Origin: Gluconacetobacter johannae | GTDB lineage: Bacteria > Pseudomonadota > Alphaproteobacteria > Acetobacterales > Acetobacteraceae | Assembly (NCBI RefSeq): GCF_014174305.1 | Contig: NZ_JABEQH010000009.1 | Coordinates: 62,001-126,000, forward strand | DNA: 64,000 nucleotides | Reading direction: 5' to 3' | In this document: positions 9,989 through 20,284 of the stretch, piece after piece | How the letters are laid out: each line of letters begins with the position of its first letter | Position numbering within the stretch: position 1 is the stretch's first letter | Made by a program: the position numbers and the translations under genes | Notes under the pieces: model-generated | What the model saw: only the letters and a program-made list of their open reading frames with translations | The model's database searches: none | What the model was told of the DNA's origin: nothing

Positions 9989-10075
9989 CGGCCTCACGCG
10001 GACGTCACAAATCCTCGCCTGGCCGGCGGATTGTAATGCAAACTTTCCGAGGTACCGTTACCATTGATGGCAGAG

Positions 10076-10094
10076 GGGCCGGCGCAACCGGCCC
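10076..10094. terminator. hairpin between hemB and bpt
   Basis: GGGCCGG and CCGGCCC form a perfect 7-bp stem with loop CGCAA, in the bpt leader. No T-run follows. It may end hemB transcripts or be part of the bpt leader. Confidence 0.35.
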
Positions 10095-10140
10095 GCATCG
10101 CCATCGGCCCCAGGGGCGCTGAATCCCGTCGAGGAGGCGT

Positions 10141-10920
10141 ATGACCTATACATCGCCGCGTCGTCCGCAGCTTTTCTACACGACTGCCCCGATGCCGTGT
10201 CCCTATGTCGTGGGCCGGATGGAGCGCAAGGTCGTCACCGACATCGGCGGGCCGGACGCCGAACGGCTGCATAACCGCCTGTCGCGGGCGGGTTTCCGCC
10301 GCAGCCACACCATCGCCTATGCCCCGGTCTGCCCGTCCTGCAGCGCCTGCGTTCCCATCCGCGTGCCGGCGACGCGCTTCGCGCCCGACCGGACGCAGCG
10401 TCGCACCCTGCGCCGCAACATGATGATCGAGGGGTTCGAGGTCCCGGCCCACGCCACGACCGAGCAATTCACCCTGTTCCAGCGCTACCAGTTCGCCCGC
10501 CACGCGGAAGGCGACATGGCGGCGATGAATTTCTACGATTATCGCGCGATGATCGAGGATACCCCCATCGACACGCTGATGATCGAATTCCGCACGCCCG
10601 AGGACCAACTGGTCTGCGTCAGCCTGATCGACCGGCTGGATGACGGGCTGTCGGCGGTCTACAGCTTCTTCGATCCGGCCCTCGACGCCCGTTCGCTGGG
10701 CTCCTACGCGATCATGTACCTGATCGAGCATACACGCCGCATGGGCCTGCCGTACCTGTATCTGGGCTACTGGATCCGGGACAGCGCCAAGATGGCCTAC
10801 AAGGCGCGGTTCCGCCCGGCGGAGATCCTGTTTCGCGGCGCCTGGGTGCCGCTGGACGGACATGAGGCGCCGCAGGACGGAAGCGGGATGACCCGCTTTC
10901 CGATCTCCTTCCCCGAATAG
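10141..10920 (+). CDS. bpt: aspartate/glutamate leucyltransferase (N-end rule)
   Basis: A 259-aa leucyl-tRNA-protein transferase that adds leucine to proteins with N-terminal Asp or Glu, marking them for ClpAP-type degradation. Family features are the N-terminal MPCPYVVGRMERKV, the cysteine cluster PVCPSCSACVPIRV (about residues 62-75), RRSHTIAYAP, and the acyltransferase-fold segment YLYLGYWIRDSAKMAYKARFRP. A strong GAGGAGG ribosome binding site ends 4 nt before the ATG. It converges on parC, with a shared hairpin between them. Confidence 0.93.
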   Translation: MTYTSPRRPQLFYTTAPMPCPYVVGRMERKVVTDIGGPDAERLHNRLSRAGFRRSHTIAYAPVCPSCSACVPIRVPATRFAPDRTQRRTLRRNMMIEGFEVPAHATTEQFTLFQRYQFARHAEGDMAAMNFYDYRAMIEDTPIDTLMIEFRTPEDQLVCVSLIDRLDDGLSAVYSFFDPALDARSLGSYAIMYLIEHTRRMGLPYLYLGYWIRDSAKMAYKARFRPAEILFRGAWVPLDGHEAPQDGSGMTRFPISFPE

Positions 10921-10934
10921 CCGCCCCGAAGAAC

Positions 10935-10961
10935 GGTTCGGCCTATCCTTTGGGCCGAACC
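10935..10961. terminator. bidirectional hairpin between convergent bpt and parC
   Basis: GGTTCGGCC (10935-10943) and GGCCGAACC (10953-10961) form a 9-bp perfect stem with a 9-nt loop. It starts 15 nt after the bpt stop and contains the parC stop codon. T-runs are short on both sides, as usual in GC-rich genomes. Confidence 0.6.
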
Positions 10962-13162
10962 TTCCGGGTCGCCCAGGCGGGCGCGGGCCGGCCGGCATCC
11001 GCGCGCTTGCCCAGATAATCCCGGAAATCGGCAAACGGCCGCACCCGCGCCGGATCGGGCCAGGCGACACCGCCTTCCGACGACAGGACACAGGCGTCCT
11101 GCAGGCTGCCTTCCTTGTATTTCTGCAGGGCCACACCCAGGCCGCGCGCCATTTCCGGCAACTGGTCGATGGGGAAGACCAGCATCCGCCGGTTCTGCCC
11201 GATGACCACGACATGGTCCCCTTCGGCCGGCAGGCACATCCGCGCGCTCTCGGCCTCCTTGAGGTTGAGGACCTGCTTGCCCGTCCGCTTTTCGGCCACC
11301 ATGTCCTCATCCCGGACCAGCAGGCCGCGTCCGGCGCTGGACACCAGCAGATGGCGCGCGCCCTCCTGCACCGGAAAGACCGCCACGATGTCCTCGTCAT
11401 TGGACAATTCGACCAGCAGGCGGATCGGCTGCCCATCGCCGCGCCCGCGCGGCAGGTCGGCGGCGCGCAAGGTGAACGCCCGGCCGTCGGTCGCGAAGAA
11501 GCACAGCCGGTCGGTGGACTGGCATTCCACCGCCAGGCGGAACCCGTCGCCTTCCTTGAATTTCTGCGCCGCCGGGTCGATGCCATGCCCGCGCACGGTC
11601 TTGACCCAGCCCCGCGCCGACAGGATCAGGGTCAGGGGCTCGCGGTCCACGGCTTCGACAACCGACACGTCGACCGCGCGCGGCGGTTCGGCCAGTTCGC
11701 TGCGCCGCCTGCCCAGCGGGCCGGCGCCGAACGCCTTGCGGATGGCCTTGATCTCGTCGGAAATCCGGCTCCAGCGCAACGCGTCGCTGTCCAGCAAGGC
11801 CGTCAGGTCCGCGCGCTCGGCCGTCAGTTCGGCGTGCTCCTTGCGGATCTCCAGCTCCTCCAGCCGGCGAAGGCTACGCAGGCGCATGTTCAGGATCGAA
11901 TCGGCCTGCAATTCGGTCAGGGAAAACGTGGCCATCAGGCTGGCCTTCGCATCGTCCTCCTCACGGACGATGCGGATGACCTCGTCCAGATTCAGATAGA
12001 CCGCCAGGAACCCGTCCAGGATCTCCAGCCGGCGATCGACCGAGTGCAGGCGATGGCGGCTGCGCCGTTGCAGGACCTCGTGCCGGTGATCCAGCCACGC
12101 CTGCAGCACCTCGCGCAGGCTCCGCACGCCGGGCACCCGGTCCGCGCCCAGCACGTTCATGTTCAGGCCGAACCGGCTTTCCAGCGCGGTGGCGCGGAAC
12201 AGCGTCTCCATCAGCACTTCGGGTTCCACCCCGCGCGATTTCGGTTCCAGCACCAGGCGGATATCGATGGTGCTCTCATCGCGGATATCGCCCAGAAGCG
12301 GCAGCTTCTTCTGTTCCATCAGATCGGCGATCTGTTCGATCAGGCGCGATTTCTGGACCTGATACGGGATTTCCGTAATCACGATCTGCCAGGTGCCGAA
12401 ACGCCCCGGCTCGACCGCCCACCGGGCACGGATCCGCAGGCTGCCGCGCCCGGTCTCATATGCCTGCAACAGGGTCGCGCGGTCCTCGACGATCAGCCCC
12501 CCGGTCGGAAAATCGGGGCCGGGCATCAGCTCCATCAACTCGGCCACCGACGCCTGCGGCTTGCGGATCAGCAGCATCGCGGCCGAACAGATCTCACCGA
12601 CATTGTGGGGCGGGATGCTGGTCGCCATGCCGACGGCGATCCCTGCCGCCCCGTTCGCCAGCAGGTTCGGAAAGGCCGACGGCAGGACGACCGGCTCCTG
12701 CTCCTCGCCATCGTAGGTGGGGCGGAAATCGACCGAGTCGTCGTCGATTCCCTCCAGCAGGGCCTGGGCGACCGCGGTCATCCTGGCCTCGGTGTAGCGC
12801 ATCGCCGCCGCGTTATCGCCGTCGATCGACCCGAAATTGCCCTGGCCCTCGACCAGCGGATAGCGAACGGCGAAATCCTGCGCCAGACGCACCAGCGCCT
12901 CGTACACCGAGGCATCGCCATGCGGATGGTACTTACCGATGACGTCGCCGACCACGCGGGCGCATTTCTTGAACCCCGCCGACGGGTCCAGCCGCAACTG
13001 CCGCATCGCGTAGATCATCCGCCGGTGCACGGGCTTCAGCCCGTCGCGCACGTCCGGCAGCGACCGCGACATGATGGTGGACATCGCATAGGCCAGATAC
13101 CGTTCGCTCAAGGCGTCGGCGAGCCTGGTTTCCTCGATATGACCTCTGGTATCCACTGACAT
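10943..13162 (-). CDS. parC: DNA topoisomerase IV subunit A
   Basis: A 739-aa type IIA topoisomerase subunit that, with ParE, decatenates daughter chromosomes. The catalytic tyrosine is Tyr123 in AAMRYTEARM. The breakage-reunion domain is followed by a C-terminal beta-pinwheel region (from about residue 500) with degenerate repeats such as ESARMCLPAEGDHVVVIG. There is no GyrA-box QRRGGKG, which favours ParC over GyrA. In the quinolone-resistance region HPHGD is followed by Ala84, where enterobacterial ParC has Ser80; Glu88 matches Glu84. The ATG at 13162 lies 90 bp after recO on the same strand. Confidence 0.95.
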   Translation of the reverse strand: MSVDTRGHIEETRLADALSERYLAYAMSTIMSRSLPDVRDGLKPVHRRMIYAMRQLRLDPSAGFKKCARVVGDVIGKYHPHGDASVYEALVRLAQDFAVRYPLVEGQGNFGSIDGDNAAAMRYTEARMTAVAQALLEGIDDDSVDFRPTYDGEEQEPVVLPSAFPNLLANGAAGIAVGMATSIPPHNVGEICSAAMLLIRKPQASVAELMELMPGPDFPTGGLIVEDRATLLQAYETGRGSLRIRARWAVEPGRFGTWQIVITEIPYQVQKSRLIEQIADLMEQKKLPLLGDIRDESTIDIRLVLEPKSRGVEPEVLMETLFRATALESRFGLNMNVLGADRVPGVRSLREVLQAWLDHRHEVLQRRSRHRLHSVDRRLEILDGFLAVYLNLDEVIRIVREEDDAKASLMATFSLTELQADSILNMRLRSLRRLEELEIRKEHAELTAERADLTALLDSDALRWSRISDEIKAIRKAFGAGPLGRRRSELAEPPRAVDVSVVEAVDREPLTLILSARGWVKTVRGHGIDPAAQKFKEGDGFRLAVECQSTDRLCFFATDGRAFTLRAADLPRGRGDGQPIRLLVELSNDEDIVAVFPVQEGARHLLVSSAGRGLLVRDEDMVAEKRTGKQVLNLKEAESARMCLPAEGDHVVVIGQNRRMLVFPIDQLPEMARGLGVALQKYKEGSLQDACVLSSEGGVAWPDPARVRPFADFRDYLGKRADAGRPAPAWATRKVRPKG

Positions 13163-13252
13163 GCATGTCCTCCGTCAGGGGAACAGATAGAGAAAAGAGC
13201 AGATTTGTCCATCGGTCGGACACGGAAAGAACGCCATCGTCCAACCGGGGGG

Positions 13253-14017
13253 TCAGCCGCCGCCGGCCGCGTCCCCATCCGGCATGGCGTCCACCAGATC
13301 GACCAGCCGCAGCCGCGCCGCCGGCAGGCCGCGATGGTGCTGGCCGAAGGCGTCGCGCGCCAGGAAATGCCCGGTCAGGCGCAGCCCGTCCCGCCAGTCG
13401 CGCACCGTGCCGGGGTCCGACGGGTCGAGAAACAGCGGCGGCAGACGCAGAAGCCGCGCCTTCCATGCCCCCGCCCCGGCGTCGCAGACCGCCCGGCCGG
13501 TGCGCGGCGACACCCAGGCCAAGCCATCCGCCTGTCCCGTGACCGCGCAGGCCGACAGGTCCATCCCGTACCCCAGGTCGGTCAGCAGGCTGGCCTCCCA
13601 CCGCAGCAACGCCGCCATGCCGCCCCATGACGCCATCTCGGGCTCGAGGCTGAGGAGGCTGAGGAATCGGGTCAGCAGATGAAAGATCCGGGGACAGGGC
13701 TCGCGTTCGGGCAGGCTGCCGTCGGCCACCGCGCAGGCCGAGGCCAGCATCGCCAGCGCCAGCGGCGCGGACAGCAGCCGCGCTGCCGATCCATGCACCA
13801 GTTCCGCCGACAGCGCGCCCAACTGGTCCGCCAGGCGGCCCCGCCAGGCGGCCTTGACCAAGTTGCCCGGCTGCCACAGCGCCCGGTTCGCCCGGGCCGT
13901 GCCGCCGCGCGCCAGCCCGTGGAACACCCCGTGTTCCTCGGTCAGCAGGTGAATGATCGCACTGCTTTCGCCGTACGGGGCGGCAGAAAGCACAAGGGCG
14001 GGTGCTTCCCATTCCAT
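13253..14017 (-). CDS. recO: DNA repair protein RecO
   Basis: A 254-aa protein of the RecF pathway that loads RecA on SSB-coated gaps. The N-terminal OB-fold region reads MEWEAPALVLSAAPYGESSAIIHLLTEEHG, typical of alphaproteobacterial RecO, and is followed by the GLARGG and WQPGNLVKAAWRGRL segments. The frame remains open upstream over the tsf 3' end. ATG 14017 was chosen because family similarity begins there. It lies between tsf and parC, all on the minus strand. Confidence 0.9.
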   Translation of the reverse strand: MEWEAPALVLSAAPYGESSAIIHLLTEEHGVFHGLARGGTARANRALWQPGNLVKAAWRGRLADQLGALSAELVHGSAARLLSAPLALAMLASACAVADGSLPEREPCPRIFHLLTRFLSLLSLEPEMASWGGMAALLRWEASLLTDLGYGMDLSACAVTGQADGLAWVSPRTGRAVCDAGAGAWKARLLRLPPLFLDPSDPGTVRDWRDGLRLTGHFLARDAFGQHHRGLPAARLRLVDLVDAMPDGDAAGGG

Positions 14018-14054
14018 CAGGAAAGCCCCGCCCCGTTCAGACTGGCGACAGCGA

Positions 14055-14960
14055 TCAGACGCCGGCGGCCTTGGCGACCTCGGCCGCGAAGTCGTTTTCT
14101 TCCTTCTCGATGCCTTCGCCGAGCTGGAAGCGATCGAACGCCGCCAGCTTGGCGCCGGCCTTCTCGACGACCTTGCGGACGCGGCTTTCGCCGTCATGCA
14201 CCCAGACCTGCTCCAGGAGGACGACTTCCTCGTAGAACTTGCGGACGCGGCCTTCGACCATCTTCTCGATGATCGCCTCGGGCTTGCCGGAAGCGCGGGC
14301 CTGCTCGATCAGCACGGCACGCTCGCGCTCCAGCAGCGCGGGGTCGACGCTGTCGACGTCCAGCGCCGCCGGACGGGTCGCGGCGACATGCATGCCGACC
14401 TGACGGCCCAGCGTCAGCAGCGCCTCGTCCTCGGTCGGGGCCTCGATGGCGGCCAGGACGCCGATCTTGCCCAGGCCCGGACGAACCGCCGAATGGATGT
14501 AGCTGGCGACGACGCCCGACGGCACGCGCAGCACGCGGGCGCGGCGGATCGACATGTTCTCGCCGATGGTGGCGATCAGGTGCGTGATCTCGTCGGCGAC
14601 CGTGCGGCCGCTGTCCAGCACCACGGTCTTGATCTGCTCGAGGTCCTCGCCGGCCACCAGGGCGGCGCGGGCCACGGCTTCGACGAAATTCTGGAAGCTT
14701 TCGTTACGGGCGACGAAGTCGGTCTCGGCGTTCACCTCGACCATGGCCGCCGCCTGCGGGCCGGAGGCCACGCCGATCAACCCCTCGGCCGTCACGCGGC
14801 CGGACTTCTTCGCCGCGGCAGCCAGGCCCTTCTTACGCAGCCAGTCGATCGCGCCTTCGATCTCGCCGGCGGCCTCGTTCAGGGCCTTCTTGCAATCCAT
14901 CATGCCGGCGCCGGTCTTCTCACGAAGTTCCTTCACCAGGGCTGCGGTAATCTCCGCCAT
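14055..14960 (-). CDS. tsf: translation elongation factor Ts
   Basis: A 301-aa guanine-nucleotide exchange factor for EF-Tu. It begins with [30 protein letters not shown], the canonical N-terminal UBA-like domain. The core includes [11 protein letters not shown] and [13 protein letters not shown], which bear the EF-Tu-contacting residues. ATG 14960 fits the GAGGAG ribosome binding site; a GTG three codons upstream would overlap that site. It follows rpsB by 120 bp with a strong hairpin in the gap. The usual pyrH-frr pair does not follow. Confidence 0.97.
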   Translation of the reverse strand: MAEITAALVKELREKTGAGMMDCKKALNEAAGEIEGAIDWLRKKGLAAAAKKSGRVTAEGLIGVASGPQAAAMVEVNAETDFVARNESFQNFVEAVARAALVAGEDLEQIKTVVLDSGRTVADEITHLIATIGENMSIRRARVLRVPSGVVASYIHSAVRPGLGKIGVLAAIEAPTEDEALLTLGRQVGMHVAATRPAALDVDSVDPALLERERAVLIEQARASGKPEAIIEKMVEGRVRKFYEEVVLLEQVWVHDGESRVRKVVEKAGAKLAAFDRFQLGEGIEKEENDFAAEVAKAAGV

Positions 14961-14983
14961 ATCAGTCACTCCTCAAGGCAGGC

Positions 14984-15012
14984 ACGCGCCCTGCCATGCC
15001 GGCAGGGCGCGT
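14984..15012 (-). promoter_or_regulatory. rpsB-tsf intergenic attenuator-like hairpin
   Basis: ACGCGCCCTGCC (14984-14995) and GGCAGGGCGCGT (15001-15012) form a perfect 12-bp stem with a 5-nt loop, ending 23 nt before the tsf start. No T-run follows. It probably lowers or buffers read-through from rpsB into tsf, as the rpsB-tsf intergenic hairpin does in other bacteria. Confidence 0.6.
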
Positions 15013-15080
15013 CCTTGCATCTGTCACCGTGGGGCCCCGCACGCCACCCGGACAGGCCGGGCGGCCAAGGGCCCTTGTTT

Positions 15081-15863
15081 TCAGACCGCGGGGGCGGGCT
15101 CGGCCGCGGCGGCCTCGGCCACCGTGTCGATCGGCAGTTCCTCGGCGCCGCCGAAATCCTGGCCCGACGCGCCCAGTTCGGCCGAAATGCCGTCCAGCAC
15201 CGCACCCGACACCAGTTCGCAATACAGGGCGATGGCGCGGATCGCGTCGTCATTGCCCGGGATCGGGAAGGTCACGCCACGCGGGTCGGAGTTGCTGTCC
15301 AGGACCGCCACGACCGGAATGCCCAGCTTGTTGGCTTCCTCGACCGCCAGCTTCTCCTTGTTCGTGTCGATCACGAACAGGATGTCCGGCAGGCCGCCCA
15401 TCTCCTTGATGCCGCCCAGCGAACGCTCCAGCTTCTCGCGGTTGCGGGTGATGTCCAGGACTTCCTTCTTGGTCAGCCCGTGGGTGTCGCCGCCCAGCAT
15501 GTCGTCGATCTGGCGCAGACGCTTGATCGAGCCCGTGATGGTCTTCCAGTTGGTCAGCATGCCGCCCAGCCAGCGGTGGTTGACGTAATACTGGCCCGAC
15601 CGCTTCGCCGCCTCGGCGATCTGGTCCGCGGCGGCGCGCTTGGTGCCGACGAACAGCACGCGCCCGCCACCGGCGACGGTGTCGCGAATCGCCTTCAGCG
15701 CGCGGTCCAGCATCGGCACCGTCTGCTGCAGGTCGATGATGTGAACCTGGTTGCGGACACCGAACAGGAACGGCGCCATGCGCGGGTTCCAGCGGCGGGT
15801 GTGGTGTCCGAAATGGACGCCGGCCTCGAGCAGCTGGCGCATCGTGAAATCGGGCATAGCCAT
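15081..15863 (-). CDS. rpsB: 30S ribosomal protein S2
   Basis: A 260-aa component of the small ribosomal subunit that binds at its back and helps recruit S1. Conserved S2 signatures are [53 protein letters not shown], and [14 protein letters not shown]. The alanine-rich acidic tail after about 240 is a common extension. It is the first gene of the rpsB-tsf unit and has an inverted repeat in its leader. Confidence 0.98.
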   Translation of the reverse strand: MAMPDFTMRQLLEAGVHFGHHTRRWNPRMAPFLFGVRNQVHIIDLQQTVPMLDRALKAIRDTVAGGGRVLFVGTKRAAADQIAEAAKRSGQYYVNHRWLGGMLTNWKTITGSIKRLRQIDDMLGGDTHGLTKKEVLDITRNREKLERSLGGIKEMGGLPDILFVIDTNKEKLAVEEANKLGIPVVAVLDSNSDPRGVTFPIPGNDDAIRAIALYCELVSGAVLDGISAELGASGQDFGGAEELPIDTVAEAAAAEPAPAV

Positions 15864-15898
15864 GATCGGCCAAATCCTTGTCTTCTGGTTGGTCCTCC

Positions 15899-15942
15899 GT
15901 GAAGCGCCGGTCCCGTACGGAACACCAGAGGCACTGCTTCAC
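15899..15942 (-). promoter_or_regulatory. stem-loop in the rpsB leader
   Basis: GTGAAGC and GCTTCAC close a 44-nt element 36-79 nt upstream of rpsB. Inside lies the self-complementary CCGTACGG core. Autoregulatory leaders bound by S2 are known for rpsB in other bacteria. Equivalence here is inference. Confidence 0.35.
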
Positions 15943-16022
15943 GTGCGAATTGCCAGCCTAGTGGCTGACGGGCGTGGATATGACGATTTTTCCCGCGCAA
16001 TGCAAGCGCCGGGGCGCGGGCG

Positions 16023-19000
16023 CTATCTCTGCTCCACCCTGCCGACGCCCTCGACGGCGCGAATCATATGGGCGATGCGCGGCGTCACCCGGTAGGCGCC
16101 GCTCAGCGTCACCTCGACATCGCGCGTCTCGGCGACCGACGGCAGCAGCACGATCCGCCCCCGCCCGCCGCGCTCCTCGGCCAGGATGGCGTGGATCGGG
16201 GCGATGGCGTCCTCGCGGTCGAACCAGACGCGCAGTTCGGCGGCGGCGTCGGCGGCCGCCTGTTCCAGCCCCACCACGTCGCTGGCGGTGATTCGCAGCG
16301 CCTCGCCATCCAGGCGCAGGTCCGCCGTCACCAGCACGGCATTGCCGGCCGTCAGCACCTCGCGCGAGCGGGACAGGACCTCGGAGAAGAACGTGACCTC
16401 GCATCCGCCGCTGGCGTCCGACAGCCGCACCCAGGCCATCTTGCTGCCGGTGCGGGTCGGGCGTTCCTTGCGGTCCACCACGCAGCCCGCGATCTTCACC
16501 CGCGTCAGCCCCGCCTGGGCCGCGGCCTCCAACCCGGTGGCGCGCACGGCGCCCAGGCGGCGCATCAGCGGGCCGTAGGAATCCAGCGGGTGGGCGGTCA
16601 GATGGAAGCCGATGGCCTCGGCCTCCATGCCCAGGCGCTCGAATTCCGGCCAGTCGGAAAGGACGGGCAAGCGCAGCGGCTCGGCCGCCGGGGTGTCGCC
16701 GCCGCCGCCGAACAGGCCGATCTGCCCGCTAGCGGCCTCCTGCGCCTGGGCGTTCGCCCGCCGCAGCACGGTCTCGGCCGCCGCCGCGACCAGCGCGCGA
16801 TTGGGCACCATGGTGTCGAACGCCCCGGCCTTGGCCAGATTCTCGATCTGCATCTTGTTCAACTGGCGCGGGTCCACGCGCGCCGCCAGGTCGGCCAGGT
16901 CGGTGAAGGGCCGCGCGCCCCGCGCCGCGACCAGCGCCTCCATCGCCGAGAACCCGACCTTCTTGACCGCCGCCAGCGCGTAGCGAATGCCCAGCGTGCC
17001 GTCCGGCCGCCGTTCGACGGTGAAATCCGGCCCCGACGCATTGATGTCCGGCGGCAGGACGGAAATGCCCAGGCGCTCGGCCTCCTGCCGCAGGGCGGCC
17101 AGCTTGTCGGTCTTTTCACGCGCCAGCGACATGCAGGCCGCCAGGAAGGCCACGGGGTGGTTCGCCTTCATCCACGCCGTCTGGTACGACACCAGCGCAT
17201 AGGCGGCGGCGTGCGACTTGTTGAACCCGTAGTCGGCGAACTTGGCCATCAGGTCGAACACCTCGACCGCCTTGTCGCGGTCGATGCCGCGCCCCACCGC
17301 GCCCTCGGTGAAGATCTCGCGCTGGGTGTCCATCTCCGCGCGGATCTTCTTGCCCATCGCGCGGCGCAGCAGGTCGGCCCCACCCAGGCTGTAGCCCGCC
17401 ATCTTCTGGGCGATCTGCATCACCTGTTCCTGATAGACCATGATGCCGTAGGTCTCGGACAGGATGTCGCGGATTTCCTCGTGCGGGGGCTCCCAGGCCT
17501 CGCCGTGCTTGCGGCGGCAATAATCGGGAATGTTGGCCATCGGGCCGGGGCGGTAGAGCGCCACCGCCGCGATCAGGTCCTCCAGCCGCGTCGGGCGCAT
17601 CTGCTTCAGGACGTCGCGCATGCCCGCGCCTTCGAACTGGAACACGCCGCCGGTGTCGCCCCGCGCCAGCATCTCGTACGTCAGGGCGTCGTCCAGCGGC
17701 AGCATCGACAGGTCGACCGTCACGTCGAGCCCTTTCAGGAACTGGACGGCGCGTTGCAGGATGGTCAGCGTCGTCAGGCCCAGGAAGTCGAACTTCACCA
17801 GCCCCGCCTGCTCGACGAACTTCATGTTGTACTGGGTGACCAGCATGTCGCTCTTGGGATCGCGATAGAGCGGGACCAGTTCCACCAGCTTCCGGTCGCC
17901 GATCACCACGCCGGCGGCGTGGGTGCTGGCGTGGCGGTACAGACCTTCCAGCTGCAGGCCGATTTCCATCAGCCGGCGCAGCGCCTCGTCGGTGTCGCGC
18001 ATTTCCTGCAGGCGCGGTTCGCCGTCGATCGCCTGCTTCAGCGTCACCGGCTTGGCCGGGTTGTTCGGAATCAGTTCCGCGACCTTGTTGACCATGCCGA
18101 ACGGCAGGCCCAGCACGCGGCCCACGTCGCGCACGGCGGCGCGGGCCTGCAATTTTCCGAAGGTGATGATCTGCGCCACCCGGTCCGGGCCATATTCGCC
18201 CCGGACATAGCGGATCACCTCATCCCGACGGTCCTGGCAGAAGTCGATATCGAAATCGGGCATCGACACGCGTTCGGGGTTCAGGAACCGCTCGAACAGC
18301 AGGTTGAAGGGAATCGGGTCGATATCGGTGATCGTCAGCGCCCACGCCGCCAGCGACCCTGCCCCCGACCCGCGTCCCGGCCCCACCGGGATGTCATGCG
18401 CCTTCGCCCACTGGATGAAGTCGGCAACGATCATGAAATAGCCGGGGAAACCCATCTTCGCGATGATATCCAGCTCGAACGTCAGGCGGTCCTGATAGAG
18501 CCGCCGGGTGTCGTCATCCGGGTTCAGCCGCTGCAACCGCTGGTCCAGCCCCGCGATCGCCATGGCGCGCAGGGTCTGCTCCTCGGTCGCGCCCGGCGCC
18601 ACCTTGGGGCAGACCGGCAGCAGGGGCTTGCGCGTTTCCACCCGCACCGCGCACCGCCGGGCGATGGCCAGCGTATTGTCGCAGGCCTCGGGCAGGTCGG
18701 CGAACAGCGCCCGCATCGCCTCGGGCGGCTTGAACCAGTGTTCGGGCGTCACCCGCCAGCGGTCGCGCTCGGCCATCGTGCGGCCCTGCGCGATGCACAG
18801 CAGGGCGTCATGCGCCTCGTACATGTCGGGCCGGGGGAAGAAGCATTCGTTGGTGGCGACCAGCGGCAGGCCCCGCCGGTCGGCCAGCGCGATCATCCCC
18901 GGCTCCACCGCGCGCTCGACCGGCAGCCCGTGACGATGCAGTTCCACCACCAGCCGGTCGCCGAAGGATTCGTGCAGGCGGTCCAGCAGCCGGGCGGCCT

Positions 19001-19451
19001 CGTTCTCCTGCCCCTCGGCCAGCAGGCGGAACAGCGGGCCGCGCGTGCCGCCGGTCAGCAGGATCAGCCCTTCGGCGCGTTCGCACAGCAGGTCCAGCGG
19101 CACGGTCGGTTCCGCCGTGTCCCCTTGCAGGAAGCCCGACGAGGACAGGAATTGCAGGTTCAGCAGCCCGACGTCGTCCTGCGCCAGCAGCACCACCGGC
19201 TCGGCCGGCTGCCCCGGCTTGTCGCAGCGGGGCGGCAGGCCGACCTGGCAGCCGATGATCGGCTGCACCCCCTTGCCCGAGCAATATTGCGAAAATTCCA
19301 GCGCCCCGAACAGATTGCCGGTATCGGTGATCGCGGCCGCCGGCATCCGCATCTGCTGCGCCAGCGCCGCGATATCGGCAACCCGGATCGCCCCCTGGCT
19401 CAGGGAGTAGGCGGAATGGATGCGAAGATGGACGAAATCGGCATGGGACAT
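16023..19451 (-). CDS. dnaE: DNA polymerase III alpha subunit
   Basis: The 1142-aa replicative polymerase catalytic subunit. The N-terminal PHP domain begins FVHLRIHSAYSLSQGA. The catalytic acidic motif MPDFDIDFCQDRRDE is near residues 397-411, with GPGRGSGAGSLAAW before it. A helix-hairpin-helix region and an OB fold follow, with VKIAGCVVDRKERPTRTGSKMAWV near 980. Length and domain order are of the DnaE1 type. The ATG at 19451 begins the PHP domain. It lies downstream of lolD, separated by a 128-bp gap holding hairpins and part of a repeat. Confidence 0.97.
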   Translation of the reverse strand: MSHADFVHLRIHSAYSLSQGAIRVADIAALAQQMRMPAAAITDTGNLFGALEFSQYCSGKGVQPIIGCQVGLPPRCDKPGQPAEPVVLLAQDDVGLLNLQFLSSSGFLQGDTAEPTVPLDLLCERAEGLILLTGGTRGPLFRLLAEGQENEAARLLDRLHESFGDRLVVELHRHGLPVERAVEPGMIALADRRGLPLVATNECFFPRPDMYEAHDALLCIAQGRTMAERDRWRVTPEHWFKPPEAMRALFADLPEACDNTLAIARRCAVRVETRKPLLPVCPKVAPGATEEQTLRAMAIAGLDQRLQRLNPDDDTRRLYQDRLTFELDIIAKMGFPGYFMIVADFIQWAKAHDIPVGPGRGSGAGSLAAWALTITDIDPIPFNLLFERFLNPERVSMPDFDIDFCQDRRDEVIRYVRGEYGPDRVAQIITFGKLQARAAVRDVGRVLGLPFGMVNKVAELIPNNPAKPVTLKQAIDGEPRLQEMRDTDEALRRLMEIGLQLEGLYRHASTHAAGVVIGDRKLVELVPLYRDPKSDMLVTQYNMKFVEQAGLVKFDFLGLTTLTILQRAVQFLKGLDVTVDLSMLPLDDALTYEMLARGDTGGVFQFEGAGMRDVLKQMRPTRLEDLIAAVALYRPGPMANIPDYCRRKHGEAWEPPHEEIRDILSETYGIMVYQEQVMQIAQKMAGYSLGGADLLRRAMGKKIRAEMDTQREIFTEGAVGRGIDRDKAVEVFDLMAKFADYGFNKSHAAAYALVSYQTAWMKANHPVAFLAACMSLAREKTDKLAALRQEAERLGISVLPPDINASGPDFTVERRPDGTLGIRYALAAVKKVGFSAMEALVAARGARPFTDLADLAARVDPRQLNKMQIENLAKAGAFDTMVPNRALVAAAAETVLRRANAQAQEAASGQIGLFGGGGDTPAAEPLRLPVLSDWPEFERLGMEAEAIGFHLTAHPLDSYGPLMRRLGAVRATGLEAAAQAGLTRVKIAGCVVDRKERPTRTGSKMAWVRLSDASGGCEVTFFSEVLSRSREVLTAGNAVLVTADLRLDGEALRITASDVVGLEQAAADAAAELRVWFDREDAIAPIHAILAEERGGRGRIVLLPSVAETRDVEVTLSGAYRVTPRIAHMIRAVEGVGRVEQR

Positions 19452-19516
19452 GCCGTCATTGTATCACGACCCGTCCTGTCCCGCGCCGATTCTCCGCCCT
19501 GGCCGGGCAGGACAGG

Positions 19517-19531
19517 TCGGGCGTTGCCCGA
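19517..19531. repeat. hairpin TCGGGC-GCCCGA, upstream module of the dispersed repeat
   Basis: TCGGGC and GCCCGA pair around GTT and are followed by AACCCACC. A similar block (TCGG...TTGCCCGA-CCCCACC) precedes the repeat copy at 48561, so it looks like part of the same repeat family. It may also terminate lolC-lolD transcripts. Confidence 0.45.
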
Positions 19532-19553
19532 ACCCACCCATTACCCAGATCCG

Positions 19554-19578
19554 GGGCCTGAGGCCCTGGACCCCGATC
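19554..19578. repeat. partial copy C of the composite hairpin repeat
   Basis: GGGCCTGAGGCCCTGGACCCCGATC matches the first module of the repeats at 48561 and 53753 base for base. Only this hairpin module is present here, abutting the lolD stop codon. Confidence 0.65.
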
Positions 19579-19579
19579 G

Positions 19580-20276
<697 letters not shown>

Positions 20277-20284
<8 letters not shown>

